The notes beneath the pieces are model-generated. The model saw only the letters and a program-made list of their open reading frames with translations. It did no database searches and was not told where the DNA came from. Shown here in pieces: positions 32,617-43,800 of a stretch of 64,000 bases of DNA. The stretch comes from Heterostelium album PN500 (lineage: Eukaryota > Evosea > Eumycetozoa > Acytosteliales > Acytosteliaceae), in contig NW_008805069.1 in the NCBI RefSeq assembly GCF_000004825.1, forward strand, positions 62,001 to 126,000, read 5' to 3'. The stretch's first letter is position 1. Every line of letters starts with the position of its first letter. The translations under genes were made by a program, and so were the position numbers.

Positions 32617-33041
32617 ATGTCAGTCAATATCAGAGAAAACATTAATGCAATCATCAAAGGTATCCAAGAAAATAAGATCTTGGAGATTTTCGAAAAATAC
32701 TATGCTGATGATGTTGTGATGTATGAGAAAGGTGATTCAACAAACAGAGTTGGAAAAGATCAAAACAGAAAAGCTGAGGAAGCTTTTGTCAATAATGCAA
32801 CCATCCATGAAGCAAAACGTATGTTTCATCTATTAGTTAAATAATTGATACTTAAATTAATATTAATTTTAAATCTGTATTTAAATATGATTTAGTTCTC
32901 AAAGTTTTGGTTGATGGAAACAACACTGCTTATGAAATGTATATGGATTTCACTTATGGTGGTCACAATGTCAAGAAGACTCAATGGGCTATCCAACAAT
33001 GGAACAACAATGGTTTAGTTGTAAAAGAAGAGTTCTTTTAA
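32617..33041 (+). CDS. SnoaL/NTF2-like small protein, copy D (115 aa)
   Basis: Exons 32617-32818 and 32896-33041 give 115 residues with the family-standard 202/146-bp exons. The protein appears identical to copy B. The first intron bases (GTATGTTTCATCTATTA) resemble the copy-B intron more than those of A or C, which supports B and D as the closest pair. It converges on U2 copy 2 with 104 bp between them, the mirror image of the copy B / U2 copy 1 arrangement. NTF2/SnoaL-like fold inferred; function unknown. Confidence 0.8.
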
Positions 33042-33145
33042 AAAATTAAACTTATTTATCATGTACATTAGAATAAATTCTATTTAACTTTATTTTATCT
33101 AAATAATTATTGTTTTTTATTCTTTAATTTTTATTTTGAAGATGA

Positions 33146-33350
33146 GGTGTACCTTTGAATCTCTGATTTTGGGCAATACAGAGCAAATACATGACTGAAA
33201 CGATATGAGCATGCTCACATCATAATGTTTCGGTCCCTCTAGATAAATTAGTTTAATCAATTATGCGGTTAACGTGTAACCGCAGAAAGAGATTAAGCTT
33301 TCTAGAACAGATACTACACATGATCAAAGCAAATTGCTTTGAGAAGTGAT
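33146..33350 (-). ncRNA. U2 spliceosomal snRNA, copy 2
   Basis: The reverse strand reads ATCACTTCTCAAAG, then GTGTAGTATCTGTTCT, stems IIa and IIb, III, and the GGTACACC end, about 205 nt. In stem III the sequence is GATGTGAGCATGCTCATATC against GATATGGGCTTGCTCATATC in copies 1 and 3: the paired changes make an almost perfect hairpin. The IV loop region has GGGCAATAC on the plus strand where the others have TGTGCAATAC. The 5' flank carries the shared upstream element at 33392-33408. Confidence 0.92.
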
Positions 33351-33391
33351 TTGTTTAAATCAAAGTATTACTTTATTTATCTATTATTTTA

Positions 33392-33408
33392 TCACCTGAG
33401 TTTTATGG
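33392..33408 (-). promoter_or_regulatory. U2 upstream element, copy 2
   Basis: Reverse strand CCATAAAACTCAGGTGA, 42-58 bp upstream of the U2 start. It is identical to the element upstream of U2 copy 3 at the same distance. CCATAA resembles the DUSE (ACCCATAA-type) element known upstream of Dictyostelium small RNA genes. A TAAATAAAG TATA-like stretch lies between it and the RNA. Confidence 0.6.
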
Positions 33409-34990
33409 TTTTTTGTTTTTAGTTCTTATTGAAGATAATACTTGAGACAACCAATGTTTTTGTTGAAACATCTACAAATAAATGAAATTTCGAAAATTAA
33501 CTTGATTTTTTTTTAATTTTTAATTTTGGCCAAACCATTTATTCCTAAAAAGGAACATAAATTTTAAACTTTTAAATATTAATTAAAAAAACTTGGTAGA
33601 GTAAATATAGTTAATTTCTATTAAAAAAATTTTTTTAATTATATAATTTGTTTTTTATTTTTTATTTTATTTACAAGTTTGTTCGTATGACTATGAAGTC
33701 ATATATGTGAAAAGAATGATAAAATTATTTAGTTGTTTAAAATTTATCTTAATATAGAACCAGATTCTTGTTTGTTTGGAAATCCAATATCATTAATTAG
33801 ATCTGCTGTATTGTAGAATGATTTAATTGATGGTGGACTGTACTTGATTGATTCAGTGGTTGGCTTCTTGGATTCCTTTGGCCAAAACAATTCGTCATTT
33901 TTAGAGTTTTTTAAAAGTTTAGAGTAAATTAAATATTCCATTGTATGATTATATGATATTTATTATTTATATTAGTTAAAAATATAGAAATAATTTGAAT
34001 TTATAAGATATATAAATTTTAATTTTTTTATTTAGATGAATGATTCAATTTCAATTCAAAAAGTTTACTATTTATAGTTATAGATAATTTAATACCAACA
34101 TAAATGATTTTGAGCAACTTCCAAGAATTGTTTCTTAAAAAAGGAACTTTAATATATTTGATCTACTTGCATCATTCTTTTGATTTTCAATATATAGTAT
34201 CAAATTAAAAAGTGGGGTTACAAATTCTTTGACTCTTCATTTTAAACCACATTCTATCGCGGAGAATTCAGTTGGACTATGATTTAAATTTTTATTAAAA
34301 ATCCTTAAACAAAAAAAAAAAAAAAAATAAAAAAATAAAAAAATAAAAAAAATAAAAAAAAAAAAAAATAAAAAAACCTTGTGGAGCTTCAATTTAAATT
34401 TAATTTGTTTAACTTCTCCACTCTATTAATTTTCTTTTGTTTTAATTGGTTGATTTCTTATACCAATGTAATAAAACTTTAAAAGTTAGTTGTGAACATG
34501 TTATAACATGAGTTGCAAAGAATAAACTAGTCTAGTTAATTAGTAATTTCAGTTTGATATGAACTTCAATTTCAATGCTCCACTTAATTTATTGATACTC
34601 ACTTAATAATGCCACTCTTTTATTTACTGTTAAAGTTTAGTTATGAAAACACATATATAAAATACAGTTTTTTTTTTATCAAACCTTCTTTATCATTTTT
34701 CGTTTCATTATATTATTATTTTTTTTTTTTTTTTTGTTTTTTTTTTTTGTCTTCTACTGACCTTTTAAATGCAAAATGCAATTGCAAGAAGGAGTAACAT
34801 TCTTAAGGGAAGTGTAAACCAGAAATGATGAAGTTGATACAAGTTTTGTAACCTTAAAGATTGTGTTATATAAATAAATATAAACAACAAATAAATTATA
34901 ATTGGTTGTTTGTGGCGCTCAAGTTATTATTATTTTTTTTGGCCAAATATTATTTGCAAAAAAAAAAAAAATATTGTCACATGTAATTTC
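33409..34990. other. Spacer between two inverted U2 genes
   Basis: About 1.5 kb of AT-rich DNA, with one small open frame (listed at 33744-33941) and long A/T tracts (34313-34376, 34710-34750). The ends of the spacer are themselves complementary for about 70 bp as extensions of the U2 inverted repeat. Confidence 0.5.
33744..33941 (-). CDS. Small hypothetical protein (65 aa)
   Basis: ATG-started frame of 65 residues with balanced composition: Lys/Ser/Pro-rich, FWPKESKKPTTESIKYSPPS in the middle, ending NKQESGSILR. It has no signal peptide or membrane segment. I recognise no family. It sits alone in the spacer between two U2 genes. Real-gene status rests only on its composition, which is less repetitive than the surrounding translated DNA. 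Confidence 0.4.
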   Translation of the reverse strand: MEYLIYSKLLKNSKNDELFWPKESKKPTTESIKYSPPSIKSFYNTADLINDIGFPNKQESGSILR

Positions 34991-35019
34991 GTCAATAAGA
35001 ACTAAAAAAAATTAAAAAA

Positions 35020-35036
35020 CCATAAAACTCAGGTGA
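35020..35036 (+). promoter_or_regulatory. U2 upstream element, copy 3
   Basis: CCATAAAACTCAGGTGA, 42-58 bp upstream of U2 copy 3, identical in sequence and position to that of copy 2. Copy 1 keeps only the AGGTGA part. It may be a DUSE-like small-RNA promoter element. Confidence 0.6.
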
Positions 35037-35077
35037 CAGAGTAATAGATAAATAAAGTAATACTTTGATTTAAACAA

Positions 35078-35282
35078 ATCACTTCTCAAAGCAATTTGCT
35101 TTGATCATGTGTAGTATCTGTTCTAGAAAGCTTAATCTCTTTCTGCGGTTACACGTTAACCGCATAATTGATTAAACTAATTTATCTAGAGGGACCGAAA
35201 CATTATGATATGGGCTTGCTCATATCGTTTCAGTCATGTATTTGCTCTGTATTGCACAAAATCAGAGATTCAAAGGTACACC
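35078..35282 (+). ncRNA. U2 spliceosomal snRNA, copy 3
   Basis: The sequence begins ATCACTTCTC and ends GGTACACC and keeps the branch-site recognition region GTGTAGTATCTGTTCT and stems IIa, IIb, III and IV. It equals copy 1 in stem III (GATATGGGCTTGCTCATATC) and copy 2 in the IIb loop (TTACACGTTA). It is divergent (head to head) with copy 2 across a 1.7-kb spacer. Confidence 0.92.
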
Positions 35283-35550
35283 TCATCATCTATATTTAAA
35301 TAAAAGATAAAAAAAAAACTCAAAGAAATATGATTTTATTCTTTTTTTCATTTCATATCAACTTTTGTCTTATAAAAGTGATGCATCTAAACTATAGAAT
35401 GTTGATTTGAATTCAACAAATTATCTATAGATACATTGAAAGAAGAGAATAAATAATAGAAAATTAATAAAATATAAAAATTTTTCTTTTTTCTTTTTTT
35501 CTTTTTTTTTTCAGACATTGTTTCACTTCCACAAACTGTAGATAGATAAG

Positions 35551-35868
35551 ATGGTTGAATATATTTTAGTTATATTTATACCTAGCGAAGCATTAGAAAA
35601 GGTAAAGAATGCACTTTTCGATGCAGGTGGAGGAAAGGTTGGTAACTACGATCGTTGTTGCTGGCAAGTTAAAGGAGCAGGACAATTCAGACCATTAGGT
35701 GGTGCCAACCCGCACATAGGACAAATAGATAAGATAGAACAAGTCGAAGAGTGGAGAGTGGAAATGATGATAGAAGAACAATACATCAAACAGTGTATCA
35801 AAGCAATGAGAGAAGCACACCCTTACGAGACACCTGTATATTATATTCAAACTCATGTAGAATTATAA
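35551..35868 (+). CDS. YqfO/Nif3 C-terminal-like (CutA-fold) small protein (105 aa)
   Basis: A single short exon. The sequence VIFIPSEALEKVKNALFDAG, GGKVGNYDRCCWQVKGAGQF, RPLGGANPHIGQ, VEEWRVEMMI and MREAHPYETPVYYIQ is the pattern of the ferredoxin-like YqfO domain, which in bacteria is either inserted in Nif3-type proteins (YqfO) or stands alone. Conserved features are the GNYxxCxW and HPYExP motifs. No metal-binding Nif3 domain accompanies it. Standalone versions are common in bacteria, so transfer into the amoeba is possible but not shown. Function is uncertain (PII/CutA-like trimeric fold). A T-rich stretch ending CAG at about 35512 suggests a 5'-UTR intron. Confidence 0.85.
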   Translation: MVEYILVIFIPSEALEKVKNALFDAGGGKVGNYDRCCWQVKGAGQFRPLGGANPHIGQIDKIEQVEEWRVEMMIEEQYIKQCIKAMREAHPYETPVYYIQTHVEL

Positions 35869-37800
35869 TAATATAGTCACCAATTATATAAAACGTTCAA
35901 TCGATCAGCAAAGCAAGCAATCCAATCATTAACACTACAAATATCTAGTGCATAACAAGAAAATGGTAAGAATCTAGCACAATATAGAGTAGAGTTTAAA
36001 TGATAATAGAAGAACAATATAACAAACAATGCACATAAACAATGATACAATACATTTAAATATATGCTTTTCTAATTAAAACTATCAAAGTTTCGACAAA
36101 ACAATATGTATTTATTCTAATAGTAAAACAACTCTTTTGTTATACATGGTTCTAATTTTAATTTTACACAATTTAATATTATATTCGAATCTATTTTTTG
36201 AATAAACGCATTTCTTAATTAAATTTGGAGTTTTGTGTGTTCAATCAATCTCTATGCATATCACCCCAATTACTTTAAGTTTTTAAACATATTAGGTATT
36301 TTTGTGGTTTTTTTTGTGAAGATGGTGGTCCCAAAAAATATCCTTTTAGTGTTTCAAACAAACAACCTGCTTGTTCTTTTTAAATTAAATTAACTATCAA
36401 TTTTTTTTAGTCACAAATTAAACACAACCTTTCTGAAAAAAGATAACAAACTGCCCATTATCAACAGAATTGCCCACTGTTACATTTATTGTTTTGATCA
36501 CTGTGTTTCATTGTGATGGTAACCTTTTGGTTTGGTTTTTCTTATTATTTTTTCATTAATTAAACCAATAAAAAGAAAATAGGAAATGAGGAAACATGCA
36601 AAAGGGTATGACCACACTAACAGATGTGTTTTAAGAATAATAATATCCAAATATAAATTAACAAACACACTCAGCAAGTTAAGAGCAAGTTTCAACATTG
36701 CCCAATAATAATTTTAATGTGCTTTTCTGTTTTTAACCATTAAATAAGGTAATCATATTTATTATTGCTGTTGATGTTGTTGTGGGAGCGAGAATTATTA
36801 TAATAGTAGTTAATATTAGCTATCACATATTAATAGTTGATTTATAAAAATGATGAGTAATAATATTAATGATAGTTCTATTGATAAATAGTAAGGGTTA
36901 AATTTGCATTTAAACAATATTTGGTCATTCAATTTGCTAAACATTTAAATTTCAACAATATAATATACAACTACACTCTATTTATCATTACTACAGCTAT
37001 TCAATTTCAATATTGAATTTGTTACATATTACTGTTTTATATGTTTTGTTAAAAGGTAACATCAGATGAATATTTGTTGTTTTTTATATCTCCAATCATA
37101 AATTTCAACTCTCTCGAAATTGAATCATATTAAATCACTCTTAAATACATTTCTTTTCTATTTCCCACTACCCACAAATTATGACAATGATGACAATACT
37201 TTTTCCATATTAAATTAATAATTCATTCACTCACAATCATACAAAAATCAATACAGTTTAAAAATTTTATATTATCACCATACAGTTTATATTAATTCAT
37301 ATAGTGTCAGTGTTGATATAAAGAATAATAAATAATAAAGTGTAGAACTATGTACTAACTATTTATATCATTTCATCCTGATATACATCCAATTTAGGTA
37401 TAAAATATTCCATTCTAACCCAACAACAAATCATAAACAAAGAAAAAAACGACAAAACAACACAACCACATCTTTTATCTTCCAACAACATCAAATTTTA
37501 ATTAAATAATACCACTTTCATTCCCCTCATATTTATTTAGTATATCTATCAGCTATACACTTATATCTCACACTCTAATTTATTTGTTTGATTTAAAATT
37601 ATAACAAAACACACAATCAAACAAAATTGTATTTTTAATTATTATTTATTTTTTAAATTAATTGTTTAAATATTATTTATGTGGAAATATATATATTGTA
37701 ATTAATACATTTCGTTTATTATCTAACTACAAATAATAAAAAAAAACAAAACTATTAAAAAACTTTGGTAAAATCGATTCCATATTAATTTTATAAAAGA
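35869..37800. other. Long intergenic region with a decayed YqfO-like fragment
   Basis: Nearly 2 kb without a supported gene. Bases 35985-36044 are a degraded copy of 35750-35809 within the neighbouring gene. The rest is AT-rich; the promoter of the CBM20 gene should lie near 37600-37800. Confidence 0.5.
35985..36044 (+). pseudogene. Degenerate fragment of the YqfO-like gene 3' end
   Basis: AGAGTAGAGTTTAAATGATAATAGAAGAACAATA-type sequence aligns with 35750-35809 over about 60 bp with scattered substitutions and small gaps; the stretch ATAGAAGAACAATA is identical. It contains in-frame stops and no conserved HPYE motif, so it is a relic of a tandem duplication. Confidence 0.65.
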
Positions 37801-38651
37801 ATGTTTCGATGTTCATCTTCATCACTGCTGGTTGGTAATAATGTTACATTTTCAATAATCTATAATACCCAACCAGGTGAAAACCTATTTGTAATCGGAT
37901 CACATTCACATCTTGGAGCATGGGATATCTCCAGAGCTAAAAGAATGACTTGGAATAATGGTAAAATATTAATTCCTGAAAAAATAAATTAAATTAATTT
38001 AATGTTTGATTATTAAAAAATTAATTTAATATAGGATCGATATGGGATGTAAAAGTAGGATTTCCAGTGGATGTGTTTGTCCAATATAAATACTTTGTTT
38101 ACAATGAATACACAAAAACTCACCGTTGGGAAGATATAGAGAATCGACACATCATGATCAATGAAATAGAGATGTTGGTTCAAGATGATTGGGGAGTTCG
38201 TCGAGTCGAGGTTGATACTACCGCCACCGAAGAGGTTTCCAACAATAGGGACTATAAAACCTTGCCCAATGATACCATCGAAGTGGATCCACTTCCCATT
38301 TCCGTTTCAAGTCTATATACTTCATCGTCTTCAACATTATCAGCTGTACCTATATTCCCATCGACCTCATCAGCAATCCCTAGTTTTAATCCACCAGCAG
38401 TCTCTGTTTTCAATTCGAATCCATTGAAATCATTAACTACCGTTGCTCCAACATCCAGTGTTACATCTAAACCATTTGCTATTTCTTCGTTTTATCCACC
38501 AGCTCAACATACAACAGTTTCGTCAACACAACCACCCACCACATCTTTTATAAATACTCACCACCATCATCAATTCCAACAAAACAAAGAGATTTCACCC
38601 ATTTTGACAACTCCAACATTAAGAGGAGCATCTTTATATGCCGATGCTTAA
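37801..38651 (+). CDS. CBM20 starch/glycogen-binding domain protein (258 aa)
   Basis: Exons 37801-37960 and 38035-38651 join at a phase-1 intron to 258 residues. The N-terminal 115 residues are a CBM20 domain: VTFSIIYNTQPGENLFVIGSHSHLGAWD with the family's G-x-x-x-x-LG-x-W core, then SIWDVKVGFPVDVFVQYKYFVYN and RWEDIENRH, which supply the aromatic residues that stack on alpha-glucan chains. The remaining half is Ser/Thr/Pro-rich and likely disordered. No catalytic domain is present, so it may target partners to glycogen or be a laforin/Stbd1-like binder; which one is unknown. No signal peptide is visible, so it should be cytosolic. Confidence 0.85.
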
Positions 38652-40876
38652 AAAGAATGTAAAGAAAGGTATAATTGTTTGTATTGTTTATTAGTTTACA
38701 TTAACCAAAACATAACAAAACAAAACAAAACAAAACAATACCGAAATTTATAATACTACAAAATGTATACATATTCAAAACAAACGAACCCTATCCTAAC
38801 CTAATATTTATTTATTACATTCATTTTTTAATTAAATAAATAAAATTTAAATCAGATCGATTTTTTTTTTCAACTTTATATTCTTTGCATAATTATTGAT
38901 TTATAAAACCTGCATCTTTAATTAATTAAGTGTTGATCATCTAATCAATTGAATTATTCAATCTAAATATTTATTATTTAATCTATTTTTGAGTCGAAAA
39001 TTATAATTAAAAAAAAAAATAACTAAATAATAGATCTGATTTTAGATGCTAGGATCCCAACCAATGAGGATAACGATGAACATCACTTAAGCATTTAAAA
39101 CCACTTTTTTTATCACCTGTTTTTAGTGTTTTTTTACAACGCGGTATAAAATCTTAAGTTCAATAATATCTTAGGTTGGTGATTGTTTGTTTTTTTTTTT
39201 TTTTTTGTTTTTGAACCACACAGTAAAAAAAAATAATAATTAACAAAATTTTGTAACAGATGAATTCAAAAAAGGCGCCGACTTCAACTGCTCATTCATT
39301 TTTGGAAAGGATAAAAAAAAAAGCTTTGAAACAAAAAAAAAAAAAAACAAAATCAGTTATTTTTGTTAAATTGATTTGGTTGGCACATTAACTGTGAATG
39401 AAATATATATAGCTATTAGCAACCATCAGCAACAGCAACAACAAACAAAAATATTAATCAATAATAAATTAAAAAAAGTAAACCTTTTTTTTTTAAAATC
39501 AACAACATTGTAATAGTATATATATCTTTATATTTATTTATTTATTTATTTTTAGAAAAAGAAGTTTCATACAATTTTCTAGATTAGATTCAATTCAATA
39601 TAGTTGTAGTAGAGTATCATTCTATCAAAAAAAACAAAACTAAAAATCTAGATCACAACCAAATTAATAATACTCAATTATAATATATTTGATCAAATTT
39701 ACAATTTTATACACTTTCAATCGTATACAAACACAAACACACAACACCCCAACACTTTCAGCACCTGTCAAACTAATCAAACTCCTGCACAGTACAATTC
39801 AACATATAAAATCAAATAATTTTGTTTTTTTTTTTTTCAATTTATGTGTTTTTTTTTTTCAATAAATCTGGCGCGCTCGGATTCAAGACCTCTTTAACAG
39901 CTAAAATATAATTGTATAACAATAATGGTTATATGTGTTATATAGATATGCATACACCACACAACCGTCAAATAATATAACCATTCTAGTTTTAGTGTAG
40001 AGTAAAGCAATCATGATTTGAATAACAATAATTATTATAACCATCAACAACAACAACGCTCTATTTGGAGTAATAACTAGTAAATATACTATTCTACTCA
40101 ATATTATTGGATTAAAGAAAAGACCAAATACATCAAATCAACAAACAAACAAATATTAATTTTTGTTATTTTAAATTAATAATATTAATTATATGTTTTT
40201 TTTTGGTTAATATAATTGATGATGTTTACTGATGATTATAGTGGCTGAGATAAAAGATTGATATAAAACATCAGATAATATTACCATCTTTCATCTTTTT
40301 GATTTACAATTTTAATTTCTGTCATTTATTTTTAGTTTTGTTTTGTTTAATTAATTAGTTATTGTCTTTTTTTTCATTTGTCATTATTTTTGTCTAAATA
40401 ATCTATAATCCAATAATAACCTATCAAAACATCAACCAACAAACATTTTTATCAATATCCTTATTGTTTCATTAATTTCTGATTCTAATACCAAATTTTC
40501 ATTCAACTTTTTAGGATTAGTGTCGAGTGGCGATCATCAATCAAATCAAATATAGATAGTTTAGATTACATCCGAATTTAGGATAAGCCATGAATTATAA
40601 TCAACAACAATAACAGCAGCAATAATAATAATCTAAACTTCACACTCACACACCATATCAATCATTTGTAAATTTAAATATAAATAGAATCGTTCAACAT
40701 CTTAATAATTAAGATTTAAAATAATAATAATAGTAATAATAATAATTATACATATATAAAAGTAAATTGCATCGTAGTACAGATACAAATACAATACATT
40801 ACATTAGATTTATTATTTATTTTAGAGTTGTGGAAACAATAGTAAATAATAATAGTAGTAGTAATAATATAAAAAC
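38652..40876. other. Long upstream region of the Roco gene
   Basis: About 2.2 kb of AT-rich DNA with short tandem repeats (AAAAC at 38706-38738) and many T tracts. A small GC patch at 39868-39880 (CTGGCGCGCTCGG) stands out but fits no RNA gene I can fold. No coding exon found. Confidence 0.5.
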
Positions 40877-43800
40877 ATGTCAACATTTAATTTATTCAGT
40901 AATAACAATGGAATTGGCGATGGAATGACCAAAAAAGATAAGGACAAGGAAAAGAAGGATAAAAAAGAGAAAAAGGACAGGGAAAAGTCAGAGAAGAAAT
41001 TAAAGCGTGAACCTTCGAAACCCACCATGTTTCCAAGATTTTTTTCATCGAAATCCAACAATTCCGGCAACAACAACAATATCCAACAGTCACCTGCAAT
41101 TAACAGTACCGCAATGAATCACTCTCAATCCTATGAAGAGATGTCAATTACCAACTCTGCATCAAATTCAAACACTGATCTTTCAGAGTCATCAACCAAC
41201 AATACCAACATTAACAATCCAACAACATCAACAACAACAAATTCTGAAAGTTATCCAATTCAAAATGATAATAATAATAATATTAATAATAATGGTGATT
41301 TAAATTATAATAATAACAATACCAATAATAATAATACTAATAACAATAACAATAATAACAATGTTAGTTATTCTCTGAGTGGAATAACAAGTGTTGGTGG
41401 TGGAAGATTGAATCATGTTGCAACGATAACCAATGGAACAGTCTCTGCAACCTACATGAATAATACATATAAATTGCAATCGACCATAACGGAATCCGAC
41501 AATTCCATTGACTCTGTCAATCAAACACCACAATCATCAATATCGACATCATCGTCATCGTCATCGCTACGCTCCAGCAGCGCCAACAGTCTCAACCAAC
41601 GATCATCTTCATTCTCCTCACAGCAATCCAACACCTTTGCAATACCATTCACAAAGTTGACTCAATCCACTGATATGCCAACAAATAACAACAACAACAA
41701 CAAAAATGTAATATTAAACTCATCTAATGATTCATCTAACAACAACAGTAGTAGTAGTAATAACAATAGTAATAGATCGACTCTCAAAAAATCATCAAAT
41801 AAAATCAAAAAGATATATAATTCACTGCGCTTTACGTTGAGAGGTGGTGAGAAGTCGAGCAGTCATCCCTACCAGTCGAGCGGTGTCAACGATTTGTCGT
41901 CGAGTTCAGGCAGCATCGGTCACATGACTAAATCATCGTCACAATTCGACTTTGCAGTGCCACTGCCGCTCTTTGACCAGCAATTCCCATCGATCATACA
42001 GTTTATCAACTCACAGAACAGCAGCAGTAGCAGTAACAATAACAACAGCAACGACAATCTCTACTTTGGTGTACCACTGGCGCATCTCTCGAAACGACAA
42101 GACAACGGAACAGGTCTACCTATTCTAGTTGAGAAATGTATATCTTTCCTTGAAGGTTATGGTATGTAACTATTTTAACTAACTATCTTATTAAACATTA
42201 ATATTAACAAACTACTATTTTTTATATAATATAGTTAATGTTGAAGCATTATTCAAGAATAAGTTTGATATGCAAAAAGTACAGTCATTGAAACATCAAT
42301 TTGATACGGTCGGTGATGCCAATTTCTTCTACCCAGAACACCAAGATCCAAACGATGTAGCGGCATTGTTAATAGAATTCATCAGTTCATTACCAGATGA
42401 ATTGTTAAACATTGAGTTGTATCAAGCTGTTATAAGTCATACAAATGCTTGTAAGTAATGATGATAATAATAATATTTAAATACTTTAATAAGCTAAACA
42501 ATAGTAATTAACTTTACACTTTGTTATATTCTTTTAGTGAAATCTGAATATGGTGGATATTGGGATATACAGTACATGGTTAGTAAACTGCAAAGAGAGG
42601 CTAGAGAGACAGTTCAGAGATTGTTAGCATTCCTCAAGCAATTGGTATCACACTCACCATCGCCACAGACATGTTTAGATCAACTGTCTGCTTTATTCAC
42701 ACCGCTACTCGTCAATCACAAGTCACATCTAATCTTACAGCCTGCAACCAATATATTAATTGAAAGATTCGAAGATCTATTCATAGATGTAAGTTATTCT
42801 TAACTATATTTATTATTATAACATATTTATTAGTATTTAGTTTATTAATCAATAGCTAACTATTTTATTATTTATTTCTTATTATTTAGAATGATAATAG
42901 ACCAACGACATTGGCAAGTGAATTTATAATGTTACAAATAGAGAAAGTACTGATACCTTCGAACAACTTGAGAATCGTAAATGATCAAAAGTCAAGTCTC
43001 GAGGTTACAGGCTGGGAAACTGGTACACTCTATGTCACCAACTACAGATTGATGTGGATAAAGACAGAGGATGATAGCGGACACTATCTACTGCCTGAAG
43101 ACTACGATCGTAACAAACAGGAGATGCATATCAAACCCTATCAAATAGAGATTGTACTTACATCCTCTATCAAATGGGAACACGTTGGAAAGTCATCGTC
43201 ATCATCATCGTCGTCATCGAAATCATCAAAATCAAACAAGTAAGTTTAATCACTAATCATTCAATCAATTAAGAAATGTAAATAATCTAACTAAATATAT
43301 ATTATTATTATTCTTTTTCAAAGGATTCAATCTTTTATCTATTTATTATATTGTAAAGATATGAGATTCCAATACTTTGCATTCCCAGATGATTTCAATA
43401 TGGATAGATTCAATTTGATATTGGCATACTATATGAATCCAGTCAGTGACTTTGGTAGATTCTTTGCGTTTGTCAATCAAGAGATACTCACCACCGAAGA
43501 GAATCAAGAAGGCTGGGAAATCTACTGTCCAACCAAAGAAGCTGCAAGACAAAAGATTGATTTAACAAAAGAATGGAAGATATTTAATGTATGTTATTAG
43601 TTAATGATAACTAATTAATCATTTACTTACTTACCGTTTTGTCTAGTTTACAAATAAAGAAAGTATATCACCAAAGAGAGTTGTATTACCGAATAGAGTA
43701 GGTGAGGAACTGCTGCAATCGTATGCCAAGAAGAAGATTCCGGTGTTCAGTTGGATACATCCTTATAGACGATCAATGTTGTTCCGACCGAGTGTTCAGA

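Noticed and set aside
39868-39900. Possible tRNA around GGCGCGCTCGGATTCAAGACC
   Set aside because: TTCAAG is present, but no matching acceptor stem, D arm or anticodon arm can be built.
40877-41080. Minus-strand open frames opposite the Roco N-terminus and elsewhere in the Roco and HPS6-like genes
   Set aside because: Poly-Asn, poly-Ser and poly-Gln coding repeats give long antisense frames of Leu/Val/Tyr runs; none has motifs.
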